Both the position numbers and the translations under genes were made by a program. From NCBI GenBank assembly GCA_038236705.1, contig JBBRZN010000010.1:1-62951 (forward strand): DNA of 62,951 nucleotides. The letters are read 5' to 3'. The DNA comes from AC-32 sp038236705 (GTDB lineage: Bacteria; Actinomycetota; Thermoleophilia; Gaiellales; Gaiellaceae). Positions 47,349 through 55,706 of the stretch are shown here, piece after piece (the first letter of the stretch is position 1; the number at the start of each line of letters is the position of its first letter). The notes under the pieces were generated by a model. It was not told the DNA's origin. It did not search any database and was given only the letters and a program-made list of their open reading frames with translations.

Positions 47349-48728
47349 CTATTCGGACTCGGACGGCAGGACGAGCTCGAAGCGGCTGCCTCGCTCCGGC
47401 GAGCTCTTCAGGCGGATCTCACCGCCCAGGGCCGCGGCCAGCTCGCGCGCAATTGCCAGGCCGAGGCCGGTGCCGCCGCCGTCGCGCGACCAGAAGGGCC
47501 GGAAGATCCGCTCCCGCTCCCCGGGCGGGATCCCGGGCCCGCTGTCGTCCACCGCCACGCAGACGGTCCCGTTGGAGGCCTTCAGCTCGAGCTCGATGCT
47601 CCCGCCGTCCGGAGTCCAGCGGAAGGCGTTCGAGAGCAGGTTCGAGATGATCTGGAGAACCCGGTCGCCGTCGGTGACGATCACCGGCTTGGCGTCCACC
47701 GCGCAGCGGTAGTCGATTCCACGCCGCCTCGCCTCCTCGCCGAACGTGACGAACGCGCGGTCAACGAGGCGTCCCATGTCCACCTCCTCGTGCAGCACCG
47801 TGAAGCGGCGCGCGTCGAGCTTCGCCAGGTCGAGCACGTCGCCGACGAGCCGCTCGAGCCGCTCTGCCTCGGCTGCGATCACCGTCAGCGAGGCCAGGCG
47901 CATCTCCTCGTCGGTCACCACACCCTCGCGCAGCGCCTCGACGTGACCGCGGATCGCCGTCAGCGGCGTGCGCAGCTCGTGCGAGACCGACATCAGGAAG
48001 TTTCGCTCGAGCTCTTCGGCCTCGGAGAGGCGCACAGCCATTTCCCGGAACCTGTCTGCGAGAACACCGATCTCGCCGCCCCCCGGCACCTCTGGCACCG
48101 CCACGTCGTAGCGCCCGCGCGCAACCTCGTCGGCTGCGCGCGACAGCTCCAGGACCGGTGAGGTGATCCTGCGCGACAGGTACCAGGCGAAGGTCCCAGC
48201 AACCGCGATCCCGCCCGCAAAGGCGATCAGGAGCCGCTCGATCAGGGCCAGCCAGCGCTGGTCGAGCACCGTCTTCGGTTTGGCCACGACGAGCGCTCCG
48301 AACACCCGGCGGCCGACGCGCAACGGACGGGCCGCCGCGAGGAGCGTCGTTTTGCTCCCCGGTGGATGGAACTGGAAGAACACGAGCCCGCGCTGGCGGA
48401 CGACGCGTGGATCGACAATCCCTGTGGGTAGTGGCGTGAATGCCAACCGCTTCTGGCCGGGAAAAAGGTCGAGGCCGGTGTAGTAGATGCTGTCGCCGGT
48501 CGCGAGCTCGAGCTTCTTCGCCGAGAGCAGCTTCAGCCCGGCCTGGCGGGCGTAGAGCTGCGTAAGCCCCCTCGCCTCGCGTGCCAGCTCGGCGTATGCC
48601 TGCTGGCGCCCTCGATCTTCCGCGTAGCTGCGAAAGAGGCGCAGGGCGATCACCGCCGAGACGAGGCCCGCGACGACGGCGCCGAGGAGGAAGAACGCGG
48701 GGAGCTGGAAGCGAAGCGACCGCAGCAT
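47349..48728 (-). CDS. Sensor histidine kinase with HAMP domain
   Basis: 459 aa. A membrane segment (FQLPAFFLLGAVVAGLVSAVI), an extracytoplasmic sensor region (about 33-160) and a second membrane segment (LLIAFAGGIAVAGTFAWYL) precede a HAMP domain (RRITSPVLELSRAADEVARGRYD). HisKA follows, with His250 in SVSHELRTPLTAIRGH, then HATPase_c (ISNLLSNAFRW, DDSGPGIPPGE, GTGLGLAIARELA). It lies 13 nt after its cognate regulator gene; the stimulus is unknown. Confidence 0.94.
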   Translation of the reverse strand: MLRSLRFQLPAFFLLGAVVAGLVSAVIALRLFRSYAEDRGRQQAYAELAREARGLTQLYARQAGLKLLSAKKLELATGDSIYYTGLDLFPGQKRLAFTPLPTGIVDPRVVRQRGLVFFQFHPPGSKTTLLAAARPLRVGRRVFGALVVAKPKTVLDQRWLALIERLLIAFAGGIAVAGTFAWYLSRRITSPVLELSRAADEVARGRYDVAVPEVPGGGEIGVLADRFREMAVRLSEAEELERNFLMSVSHELRTPLTAIRGHVEALREGVVTDEEMRLASLTVIAAEAERLERLVGDVLDLAKLDARRFTVLHEEVDMGRLVDRAFVTFGEEARRRGIDYRCAVDAKPVIVTDGDRVLQIISNLLSNAFRWTPDGGSIELELKASNGTVCVAVDDSGPGIPPGERERIFRPFWSRDGGGTGLGLAIARELAAALGGEIRLKSSPERGSRFELVLPSESE

Positions 48729-48741
48729 CCGGCCGCCGCCG

Positions 48742-49446
48742 CTAGGCGTTCACCGCATCCCGCGAGGGACTGACCTTGTAGCCGACCCCCCACACGGTCA
48801 CGATCGGCGACGCCTCGCCGAGCTTGCGGCGCAGCTGGCGTACGTGCACGTCCACCGTGCGCGTGTCGCCTGCAAAGGTGTAGCCCCAGACGCGCTCGAG
48901 CAGCTGATCGCGAGTGAGCACGAGCCCGCGGTGGTCGAGCAGCTCCCAGAGCAGGTCGAACTCCTTCGGCGCCAGCTGGATCTCCTCGCCGGAGACCCGG
49001 ACCTCGCGGCGGCCGGCGTCGATCTCCAGGTCGCCGTGCTTGAGCTGCTTCGTCTGCAGCTCGCGCCGCTCCGGGACCGAGCGCCGCAGGATCGATTTGA
49101 CCCGGGCGACGAGCTCACGCGGGTTGAACGGCTTCGTCAGGTAGTCGTCGGCACCCACCTCGAGACCGATGATCTTGTCCACGTCCTCGTCGCGGGCGGT
49201 CAGCATCAGGATCGGCACCTCTGAGTTCGCGCGGATCTTCCGGCAGACCTCGATCCCGTCGACATCCGGCAGCATCAGGTCGAGCACGATCAAGTCCGGC
49301 CGCTGCGCCTCGGCCTGGACAAGCGCCTCCTGGCCTGTGCCGACAGTGTGGACGAGGAAGCCCGCGTTCTTCAGGTAGAGCGAGACAAACGAGGCGATCG
49401 AGACCTCGTCCTCGACCACCAGCACCGTTTGGGCCTGGTTCGACAT
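48742..49446 (-). CDS. OmpR/PhoB-family response regulator
   Basis: 234 aa. The receiver domain has the acidic pair VVEDE, phospho-acceptor Asp56 (LIVLDLMLP), Thr in LMLTARDED and Lys in DDYLTKPF. The winged helix spans about 135-230 (IQLAPKEFDLLWELLDHRGLVLTRDQLLERVWG, RTVDVHVRQLRRKL, VWGVGYKV). All active-site residues are intact, in contrast to the regulator at 29556. It sits 4 nt after the secreted-protein gene and 13 nt before the kinase. Confidence 0.95.
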   Translation of the reverse strand: MSNQAQTVLVVEDEVSIASFVSLYLKNAGFLVHTVGTGQEALVQAEAQRPDLIVLDLMLPDVDGIEVCRKIRANSEVPILMLTARDEDVDKIIGLEVGADDYLTKPFNPRELVARVKSILRRSVPERRELQTKQLKHGDLEIDAGRREVRVSGEEIQLAPKEFDLLWELLDHRGLVLTRDQLLERVWGYTFAGDTRTVDVHVRQLRRKLGEASPIVTVWGVGYKVSPSRDAVNA

Positions 49447-49450
49447 GGTC

Positions 49451-49957
49451 TCAGGATGCCAGAGACAGCCGTCTGCTCCCGGCCAGCGGCGCTTCGAGCG
49501 GGAACGTGGTGGTGACGTCCGGGAGCGATTCGTACGGCTGGTCGTTCATCGACATGACCCCGTCCGGGAAACCGTCCTCGCCGCGTCCGTCCACGGTGAC
49601 CGTGCCGCGCCCGACGGCGGAGATGGAGATTCCGCTCCCGCGGACGTTGACGTTGAAACGGCCGTCGAGCACGCGGTAGCCGATCTTGCTGCCCTGGCAA
49701 ACCGTCAGGCTGATGGTCGGATGCTTCACCTTGCAGCCGGTGAACAGGGGGACGTTGCTGTCGAACGGCCGGAAGTCCTTGACCTGCACCCTGCCGTTCG
49801 TCAGGCGTCCGATCACCGTGCCCTTCAGCTTCAGCACGACGCTGCCGCGGCCGCGCTTGACCGAGAGCGTGCCGTCGCCCGGGGTATCGGCCGAGAGCGC
49901 CGCGGGTACCGTGAATGCCGCGAGTAGAAGCGCGGTCAGAAGGAAGAATCGCCCCAT
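49451..49957 (-). CDS. Secreted beta-rich protein upstream of a two-component system
   Basis: 168 aa with a signal peptide (MGRFFLLTALLLAAFTVPAALSA, cleavage after LSA). The mature part is rich in short beta strands (GTLSVKRGRGSVVLKLKG, GSGISISAVGRGTVTVDG) with two Cys (TGCKVKH, LTVCQG). Not recognised. Its place at the head of the RR-HK operon suggests it is either the sensed or the regulated product. A TACTGT -10 ends 6 nt before the ATG. Confidence 0.7.
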   Translation of the reverse strand: MGRFFLLTALLLAAFTVPAALSADTPGDGTLSVKRGRGSVVLKLKGTVIGRLTNGRVQVKDFRPFDSNVPLFTGCKVKHPTISLTVCQGSKIGYRVLDGRFNVNVRGSGISISAVGRGTVTVDGRGEDGFPDGVMSMNDQPYESLPDVTTTFPLEAPLAGSRRLSLAS

Positions 49958-49963
49958 GCAACG

Positions 49964-49969
49964 ACAGTA
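49964..49969 (-). promoter_or_regulatory. -10 element of the secreted protein-RR-HK operon
   Basis: TACTGT (49969-49964) ends 6 nt before ATG 49957, which implies a leaderless mRNA. Confidence 0.5.
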
Positions 49970-49991
49970 TCGACGCGCTTGGTGTGGTGAG

Positions 49992-50021
49992 CGTGAACGG
50001 GTTGTAAGGAATGCGTAAACG
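49992..50021. promoter_or_regulatory. Three 11-nt tandem repeats, candidate response-regulator site
   Basis: CGTGAAC (49992), TGTAAGG (50003) and CGTAAAC (50014) recur at an exact 11-nt interval. Direct repeats of about one helical turn are the usual binding pattern of OmpR/PhoB-type regulators. They lie in the 91-nt divergent gap between the RR operon and the gene at 50049. Confidence 0.55.
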
Positions 50022-50048
50022 AGCCCATGAGCAGGGAGAATCTTCCGC

Positions 50049-51677
50049 GTGAAATCGTCTGCCCTTGGGCTCGTGTTGCTCGCGGCCGTCGCCGTCGCCG
50101 GCGCCGCGCCGGCTCAGCCCGGGCTCCCGCGTCTGCTCGGGCTGCGCATCTCGAACGGCGGCAGCCCGTTTGCCGGCGATACTCCTCACCTCGCCACAAT
50201 CAGCCCGAACCGGGACGGCTTCCGCGACCGCGCCCTGATCCGCTTCAAGCTCGACCGCGCCGGGACGGTCGAGGTACAGGTGGTGGCGACGGACGAGGTG
50301 CGCCGGCCCGTCCGGATGGTTTGGAGCACGAAGCGAGCGCTCACCGCCGGAGCCCACACGATCGTCTGGCAGCCGAGCCGCTCCACCCCTGACCGCACGT
50401 ACCTCGTGCGCTTCGCCGTACACGGCCGGAAGGGCGGGCGCCGGGTCTACGGCTACGAAGCGCCGCGCCGCGACCGCCTCACGAGCGGACTCGTCGTGCG
50501 CGTCCAGGGGATCCAGGCCGGCTTCCTCAACCGCAGCTACCCGGTCGGGGGCGACGCGGCCCTGACCATCTCAACCGACGCGCGCCGCGTCCGACTGCAG
50601 CTTTTCTCGTTCGCGAACCTGCCACATCCGACGGTGCGTGACCTGCGGACGAACGGCCTGGCCGTCGCTCCGGCGGTTCGCCTCGACTGGAGCCGGCGCC
50701 GCAGCACCTCCCACGTCGTTCAGATCAGCCACGCGGGCGTCCCCGAGAGCGGGCTCTACTTCCTACGCGTCACCGCCGGCGACGGCCGGGTCGGCTACGC
50801 GCCGCTGATCCTGCGGCCGCGCACGCTGGGCGAGCACAAGGTCGCGGTCGTGCTCTCGACCAACACCTGGCAGGCCTACAACTTCCTCGACCGCAACGGC
50901 GACGGCTGGGGCGACAGCTGGTACGTCAGCGGCGCCACACGCGCGGTCGACCTGCGCCGGCCCTACCTCGACTTCGGCGTCCCTTTCCGCTTCCGGGACT
51001 GGGACCTGAGCTTCGTTTCGTGGTTGAAGCGGACAGGCAAGGAGGTGGACTACCTCTCGGACGACGACCTCCAGCGGATCGGCTCCGGAGATGCGCTGCG
51101 AAGGGCCTACGACCTCGTCGTCTTCCCTGGGCACGAGGAGTACGTGAGCCAGCACGTCTACGACGTCGTCCGGCGCTACCGCGACCTCGGTGGGCGCCTG
51201 ATGTTCCTGTCCGCGAACAACTTCTTCTGGAAGGTCGAGCGTGAGGGGCAACTGCTGCGGCGGGTGCAGTTGTGGCGCAAGCTCGGCCGGCCGGAGGCGG
51301 CGCTGGTGGGCGCGCAGTGGTCGGCAAGCAACTACGGCAACGTGCAGGAGCCGTACGTGGTGCAGGGGGCCGGCGCCGAGCCCTGGGCGTTCGCCGGCAC
51401 GGGCTTACGGAATGGCTCGACCTTCGGCCGCTACGGGATCGAGATCGACGCCCGCTCGGAGAGCTCGCCGCCCGGAACGGTGACGCTGGCGCGGATCCCG
51501 AACCTGATCGGCGAGCACGACGCGGAGATGACTTACTACGAGACCGCCGCTGGAGCGAGGGTCTTCGCGGCCGGCGTGGTCAACTTCGCCGCCTCGATCA
51601 GCGACCCCGCGGTCTCGCAGTTGGTCGACAACGTCTGGGCTCGGCTGACCACGAAGGAACCCCTGGTTCCCCCGTGA
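50049..51677 (+). CDS. Secreted N,N-dimethylformamidase beta-subunit-like protein
   Basis: 542 aa with a signal peptide (MKSSALGLVLLAAVAVAGAAPA). An N-terminal FlgD-Ig-like beta domain (about 30-140: TISPNRDGFRDRALIRFKLDRAG) is followed by a large C-terminal domain like that of the dimethylformamidase large subunit. That domain includes VVLSTNTWQAYNFLDRNGDG, YDLVVFPGHEEYVSQHVYD and GRLMFLSANNFFWKV. Catalysis is not established for most members. The last residues and stop codon are supplied by a dispersed repeat (KEPLVPP). Confidence 0.75.
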   Translation: MKSSALGLVLLAAVAVAGAAPAQPGLPRLLGLRISNGGSPFAGDTPHLATISPNRDGFRDRALIRFKLDRAGTVEVQVVATDEVRRPVRMVWSTKRALTAGAHTIVWQPSRSTPDRTYLVRFAVHGRKGGRRVYGYEAPRRDRLTSGLVVRVQGIQAGFLNRSYPVGGDAALTISTDARRVRLQLFSFANLPHPTVRDLRTNGLAVAPAVRLDWSRRRSTSHVVQISHAGVPESGLYFLRVTAGDGRVGYAPLILRPRTLGEHKVAVVLSTNTWQAYNFLDRNGDGWGDSWYVSGATRAVDLRRPYLDFGVPFRFRDWDLSFVSWLKRTGKEVDYLSDDDLQRIGSGDALRRAYDLVVFPGHEEYVSQHVYDVVRRYRDLGGRLMFLSANNFFWKVEREGQLLRRVQLWRKLGRPEAALVGAQWSASNYGNVQEPYVVQGAGAEPWAFAGTGLRNGSTFGRYGIEIDARSESSPPGTVTLARIPNLIGEHDAEMTYYETAAGARVFAAGVVNFAASISDPAVSQLVDNVWARLTTKEPLVPP

Positions 51678-51805
51678 GCCCCCTCCTTGCAAGTGGAGGC
51701 TTTGTACATCGGTTCAGGAGCCGCCAGATCGTCGGGCTGCGGCAACCGGTTCTGTGTCGCTGAGCCTCCCGCCGGGCAAAGCCCGGCTCCGGCGGCGAGA
51801 CCGCA
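51656..51805 (+). repeat. Dispersed palindromic repeat, copy b
   Basis: 51658-51690 is a 33-nt exact match, inverted, to 23258-23290, and 32 nt of it match 2919-2950. A second block at 51756-51801 contains GCCGGGC-AAA-GCCCGGC inside longer CCGCCGG/CCGGCGG arms. It fills the gap between the convergent genes ending at 51677 and 51813, and provides the stop codon of the former. Confidence 0.85.
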
Positions 51806-51812
51806 ACGTCTC

Positions 51813-52673
51813 CTAGGAAGGCTGGTCGTAGTTGTAGAAGCCCTGGCCGGTCTTGCGGCCAAGATGGCCGGCCTGCTGCATCTGGATGAGCCGCTCGGGC
51901 GGCGCCATCCGTTCCTCGCCCAGCGCCGCGTGCAGGGCCTCCGACGCGTGGACGTGGACGTCGATGCCGATCAGATCGATCAGCGCACATGGCCCGATCG
52001 GCCAGTTGACGCCGAAGCGCATCGCGCGATCGACGTCTTCCGGGGTCACACGCGACTCGTCGAGGACGCGCACGCAGTCGTTCAGAAGCGGGATCAGGAT
52101 CCGGTTGACGATGAACCCGGGGGTGTCGTTGCAGGCGACCGGCTCCTTGCCGATCCGCTCGGCGAACGCATAGGCGGTGACGAAGACCTCGTCGCTCGTG
52201 TTCGCGGTCCGGATCACCTCGACCAGAGGCAGGACCGGCGCCGGGTTGAAGAAGTGCATGCCGACGACGCGCTCGGGGCTCGTCGTGGCGGCCGCGATCT
52301 CGGTCACCGGCAGGGCGGAGGTGTTCGTGGCGAGGATCGCGTCGGGCTCGACGCTCCGCTCGAGCTCGCCGAAGAGCTGGCGCTTGACCTCGAGGTCCTC
52401 GAAGGCCGCCTCGATCACGAGCTGGCAGGAGCCGAGGTCGGCGAGGTCGGTGACGAGTATCAGGCGGTCCAGGGCCGCGTCCTTTTCCTGTTGGGTCAGG
52501 CGGCCCTTCTCGACCCCGCGCGAGAGGTAGTGGTCGATCCGCTCGCGGGCCTTTTCCCCGAGCTCGGGGCTGACCTCGCGACCGACCACCTCGAGCCCGG
52601 CCTGCAGGCAGACCTGCGCGATCCCCGCACCCATGGTGCCGAGGCCGACGACGCCGACGCGACGGATCTCCAC
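51813..52673 (-). CDS. 3-hydroxybutyryl-CoA / 3-hydroxyacyl-CoA dehydrogenase
   Basis: An NAD-dependent oxidation of (S)-3-hydroxyacyl-CoA to 3-ketoacyl-CoA. The 286-aa product has the Rossmann motif VGVVGLGTMGAGIAQVC, LVIEAAFEDLEVK, LATNTSALPVTEIA (catalytic Ser), GMHFFNPAPVLPLVEV with the catalytic His, NDTPGFIVNRILIPLLND and GVNWPIGPCALIDLIG. GTG 52673 is set by a TAGGAT -10 8 nt upstream. It follows the thiolase gene in the same direction, so beta-oxidation or butyrate-type metabolism is likely. Confidence 0.95.
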   Translation of the reverse strand: MEIRRVGVVGLGTMGAGIAQVCLQAGLEVVGREVSPELGEKARERIDHYLSRGVEKGRLTQQEKDAALDRLILVTDLADLGSCQLVIEAAFEDLEVKRQLFGELERSVEPDAILATNTSALPVTEIAAATTSPERVVGMHFFNPAPVLPLVEVIRTANTSDEVFVTAYAFAERIGKEPVACNDTPGFIVNRILIPLLNDCVRVLDESRVTPEDVDRAMRFGVNWPIGPCALIDLIGIDVHVHASEALHAALGEERMAPPERLIQMQQAGHLGRKTGQGFYNYDQPS

Positions 52674-52681
52674 GGCGCGCG

Positions 52682-52687
52682 ATCCTA
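52682..52687 (-). promoter_or_regulatory. -10 element for the hydroxyacyl-CoA dehydrogenase gene
   Basis: TAGGAT (52687-52682) ends 8 nt before GTG 52673. Confidence 0.5.
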
Positions 52688-52733
52688 GATGTTTTGTTGA
52701 TGTTCGCGCCCGCGCGTGAACCCGTTTCCCCCG

Positions 52734-52748
52734 AGGGCCTACGGCCCT
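52734..52748 (-). terminator. Hairpin between thiolase and hydroxyacyl-CoA dehydrogenase genes
   Basis: AGGGCC-TAC-GGCCCT, flanked by TTTCCCCCG and ACCCCCGC runs, in the 157-nt gap. It may be related to the palindromic repeats and may end thiolase transcripts. Confidence 0.45.
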
Positions 52749-52830
52749 TACCCCCGCTTTTGAGGGTAGCGACGAAATTCGCACGCGCGTGTGCCCGAGT
52801 CGTGCCGGATGTGTGACTTCCGACGCGCGC

Positions 52831-53985
52831 CTAGACGCGCTCGATCACCGCGGCGATCGCCTGGCCGAAGCCGATGCACATCGTGGCCACGCCGTAGCGG
52901 GCGTCCCGCCGTTCGAGCTCGTTCAGCAGCGTCGCGGTCATGCGGGCGCCGGTCGCTCCGAGCGGATGGCCGAGCGAGATGCCGCCCCCATTCGGGTTCA
53001 CGTCGCCCCAGCGCTCCTCGAGGCCCGCGTCGCTCATGAACTGCAGCACGACCGACGCGAATGCCTCGTTCACCTCGAACACGGCTACGTCGTCCCAGCC
53101 GAGCCCCGCCTTCGCCAGCGCCCGCTTGCACGCCAGCGGGTTACCGTGCAGCATCAGCCGCGGGTCGACGCCGGCGAGGCCGAACGAGACGAACCGCGCC
53201 CGCGGCTCCAGCCCCAGACGCGAGCACGCGGTCTCGCTCGCGACGAGCGCCGCAGCCGCGCCGTCACAGATCTGGCTGGAATTGCCGGCCGTCACTCTCC
53301 CCTCCGGGACGAACGCCGGCTTCAGCGCGGCGAGCGCCTCCGGAGAGGTGTCGGCCCGCGGCGTCTCGTCCACACCGAAGACCACGCCCACGTGCGGGTT
53401 CGAGACCTCGACGGACACAACCTCGTTCTCGAACCGGCAATCGTCGATCGCTGCCAGCGCGCGCCTGTGGGACTCGTAGGAATACGCGTCCAGCTCCTCG
53501 CGCGAGAGACCCCACTGATCCGCAATCAGCTCCGCGGAGATGCCCTGAGGCACGATCTCCCAGCGCTCCTGGAACCTCTCCGAGAGGTCTCCGCCGCTCG
53601 AGCCCATCGGCACGCGCGACATCGACTCGACGCCCGCCGAGACGACGACGTCCAGCTGCCCCGACCAGACCGCGGCCGCAGTGTTGAAGTTGCACTGCAT
53701 CGAGGAACCGCACTGCCGGTCGATAGTCGCGCCCGGAACCGAATCGGGCCAGCCGGCCACGAGCGGCGCTAGCCGGCCGATGTTCCAGCCCTGCTCGCCG
53801 ACCTGCGAAACACAGCCCATCTGCACGTCCTCGACCTCCGCCGGATCGAGGCCGTTCCGCTCGGCGAGAGCGTTCAGCACCTGGCCCGCGAGCTCGTCGG
53901 CCCGGAGGCTGGCGAGTGTGCCGTTGCGCTTGCCGATCGGCGATCGAACGGCGTCGACGATGAAGGCATCGGGACGCGTCATCAC
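52831..53985 (-). CDS. Acetyl-CoA C-acyltransferase (thiolase)
   Basis: A thiolytic cleavage or Claisen condensation enzyme of 384 aa. The acyl-enzyme Cys92 is in TIDRQCGSSMQCNFN. The second half has NEAFASVVLQF, NPNGGGISLGHPLGATGARM (catalytic His) and VATMCIGFGQAIAAV (second Cys). GTG 53985 or ATG 53982 starts the protein; TAGTCT ends 6 nt before the GTG. It is divergent from the aldehyde dehydrogenase with 18 nt between starts. Confidence 0.95.
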   Translation of the reverse strand: MMTRPDAFIVDAVRSPIGKRNGTLASLRADELAGQVLNALAERNGLDPAEVEDVQMGCVSQVGEQGWNIGRLAPLVAGWPDSVPGATIDRQCGSSMQCNFNTAAAVWSGQLDVVVSAGVESMSRVPMGSSGGDLSERFQERWEIVPQGISAELIADQWGLSREELDAYSYESHRRALAAIDDCRFENEVVSVEVSNPHVGVVFGVDETPRADTSPEALAALKPAFVPEGRVTAGNSSQICDGAAAALVASETACSRLGLEPRARFVSFGLAGVDPRLMLHGNPLACKRALAKAGLGWDDVAVFEVNEAFASVVLQFMSDAGLEERWGDVNPNGGGISLGHPLGATGARMTATLLNELERRDARYGVATMCIGFGQAIAAVIERV

Positions 53986-53990
53986 CGCTC

Positions 53991-53997
53991 TAGACTA
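53991..53997. promoter_or_regulatory. Shared divergent -10 element (thiolase / aldehyde dehydrogenase)
   Basis: Plus TAGACT (53991-53996) ends 7 nt before GTG 54004. Minus TAGTCT (53997-53992) ends 6 nt before GTG 53985. Both genes appear leaderless from one symmetric TAGACTA. Confidence 0.6.
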
Positions 53998-54003
53998 GCC
54001 CTC

Positions 54004-55431
54004 GTGGCCGTGACGACCGCCGAAAAAAAGCTGCTCGTGGGCGGTGAATGGATCGAGACAGGCGACTGGATCGAGGTCCGCTCGCCCTACTCCGGCCAGG
54101 TCGTCGGCCGCGTCCCGAAAGCCGGAGCTGCCGAGACCACGAAGGCGATCGACGCGGCGGCCGAGGCGATGCGCGAACCGCTGCCCGCGCACAAGCGCGC
54201 CGAGATCCTCGTCAGGGTCGCGATGGGCCTCGGGCGCCGTCACGACGAGGTGGCCCGCCAGATCTCCGACGAGGCGGGCAAGCCGCTCAAGGCCGCTCGG
54301 GTCGAGGCCAAGCGCGCCATGTCCACCTACACCTTCGCGGCAGTCGAGGCGCGCAAGCTCGCCGGCGAGATGGTGCCGATGGACGCGGCACGGGCCGGCG
54401 AGGGCAAGCTCGGCTTCACCCTGCGCCGCCCGATCGGGGTCGTCGGCGCGATCACGCCGTTCAACTTCCCGCTCAACCTCGTGGCGCACAAGCTCGCCCC
54501 CGCGCTCGCGGCAGGCTGCGCGGTCGTGCTCAAGCCCGCGAGCGCGACGCCCCTCTCGGCGCTGCTCCTCACGGAACTCGAGGACGAGGCGGGCCTGCCG
54601 CCCGGCTGGCTCAACGTCGTCGCCGGCCCTTCCTCCGAGATCGGCGACGTCCTCGTCGAGGACGAGCGCGTCAAGGCGATCACGTTCACCGGCTCCAGCG
54701 GGGTCGGCTGGGGCCTGAAGGAGCGGGCGCCGAAGAAGAAGGTCAGCCTTGAGCTGGGCAACGCGACGCCGGTGATCATCGCCGCCGACGCCGACGTGGA
54801 GGCCGCCGCGAGCGCGATGGCCGCCAACGCATTCGCCTTCGCCGGCCAAAGCTGCATCTCGGTCCAGCGCATCTACCTCGAGCGCCCGGTCTACGACGCG
54901 TTCCTCGAGCGCTTCCTGCCCCAAGTCGAGGCGCTCACGCTCGGCGATCCGGCCGACGAGGAGATTGACGTCGGCCCCGTGATCGACGAGGACGCGCGCG
55001 CTCGGATCCTCGAATGGATCGAGGAGGCGCGCGCCGCCGGCGCAGAGATCCTCACCGGCGGCGAGGAGCGGGACGGGTTGATCCTGCCGACCGTGGTCGC
55101 CAACGCCGCGCCCGACCTGAAGGTGAGCTGCGACGAGGTCTTCGGTCCGGTCGTGACCGTGAACGCGGTCGACTCGGTGGACGAGGCGATCGAGCTCGCG
55201 AACTCGACGCGCTTCGGGCTCCAGGCCGGGATCTTCACGAGCGGGCTCGCCAACGCGCTGCAAGCCGCGCAGGAGCTGGACTTCGGCGGGGTGACCGTGA
55301 ACGAGGCGCCCACCTTCCGCAGCGACCAGATGCCCTACGGCGGCGTCAAGGACTCTGGGAACACGCGCGAGGGGCCAGCCTACGCCGTGCGCGAGTTGAC
55401 CGAAGAGCGCCTCGTGGTAATCGATCTCTAG
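54004..55431 (+). CDS. NAD(P)-dependent aldehyde dehydrogenase
   Basis: 475 aa of the ALDH superfamily. Glu250 (VSLELGNATP) and catalytic Cys284 (FAGQSCISVQR) are in place, with PIGVVGAITPFNFPLNLVAHK, ITFTGSSGVGWGL and FGPVVTVNAVDS. ELGNATP where ELGGKNP is common, and MPYGGVKDSGNTREG at the end, place it near the lactaldehyde/GapN-like group. The substrate is not certain. Divergent from thiolase. Confidence 0.93.
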   Translation: MAVTTAEKKLLVGGEWIETGDWIEVRSPYSGQVVGRVPKAGAAETTKAIDAAAEAMREPLPAHKRAEILVRVAMGLGRRHDEVARQISDEAGKPLKAARVEAKRAMSTYTFAAVEARKLAGEMVPMDAARAGEGKLGFTLRRPIGVVGAITPFNFPLNLVAHKLAPALAAGCAVVLKPASATPLSALLLTELEDEAGLPPGWLNVVAGPSSEIGDVLVEDERVKAITFTGSSGVGWGLKERAPKKKVSLELGNATPVIIAADADVEAAASAMAANAFAFAGQSCISVQRIYLERPVYDAFLERFLPQVEALTLGDPADEEIDVGPVIDEDARARILEWIEEARAAGAEILTGGEERDGLILPTVVANAAPDLKVSCDEVFGPVVTVNAVDSVDEAIELANSTRFGLQAGIFTSGLANALQAAQELDFGGVTVNEAPTFRSDQMPYGGVKDSGNTREGPAYAVRELTEERLVVIDL

Positions 55432-55474
55432 GAGGCCCTAGCTTGGGCCAGGCCAACTCGGGAACCAAAGGCCC

Positions 55475-55627
55475 ATGATCGGCCTCGCTATTGCACTTAT
55501 CGTGATCGGCCTCGTCTTCGGCTTCGTGATTCCGTGGGTCGGGATCGCGGTGGGCATCGTGGGCATCGCGCTCTTCATCGCCTTCGTCGCCGGATTCGGC
55601 CGTCGCGCCGGCGAGCCCGGGCCCTAG
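55475..55627 (+). CDS. Small two-helix membrane protein
   Basis: 50 aa: MIGLAIALIVIGLVFGFVIP, then WVGIAVGIVGIALFIAFVAG and a short FGRRAGEPGP tail. Two closely spaced hydrophobic helices, similar to widespread small actinobacterial membrane proteins of unknown function. No clear Shine-Dalgarno. It is assigned because of its clean hydrophobic pattern and correct start and stop. Confidence 0.6.
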   Translation: MIGLAIALIVIGLVFGFVIPWVGIAVGIVGIALFIAFVAGFGRRAGEPGP

Positions 55628-55666
55628 GCGCCGCTGACCGAGAGCGCGCGGAAGCTCGTCAAGGCC

Positions 55667-55695
55667 TTCAGAGCTGCCCGGCGCCGGTGCTAGAC
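55667..55695 (+). promoter_or_regulatory. Promoter of the zinc-ribbon gene
   Basis: TTCAGA (55667-55672) and TAGACT (55690-55695) are spaced 17 nt. The GTG start at 55707 lies 11 nt after the -10, so the leader is at most about 5 nt. Confidence 0.55.
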
Positions 55696-55706
55696 TCGCG
55701 CCCCGC

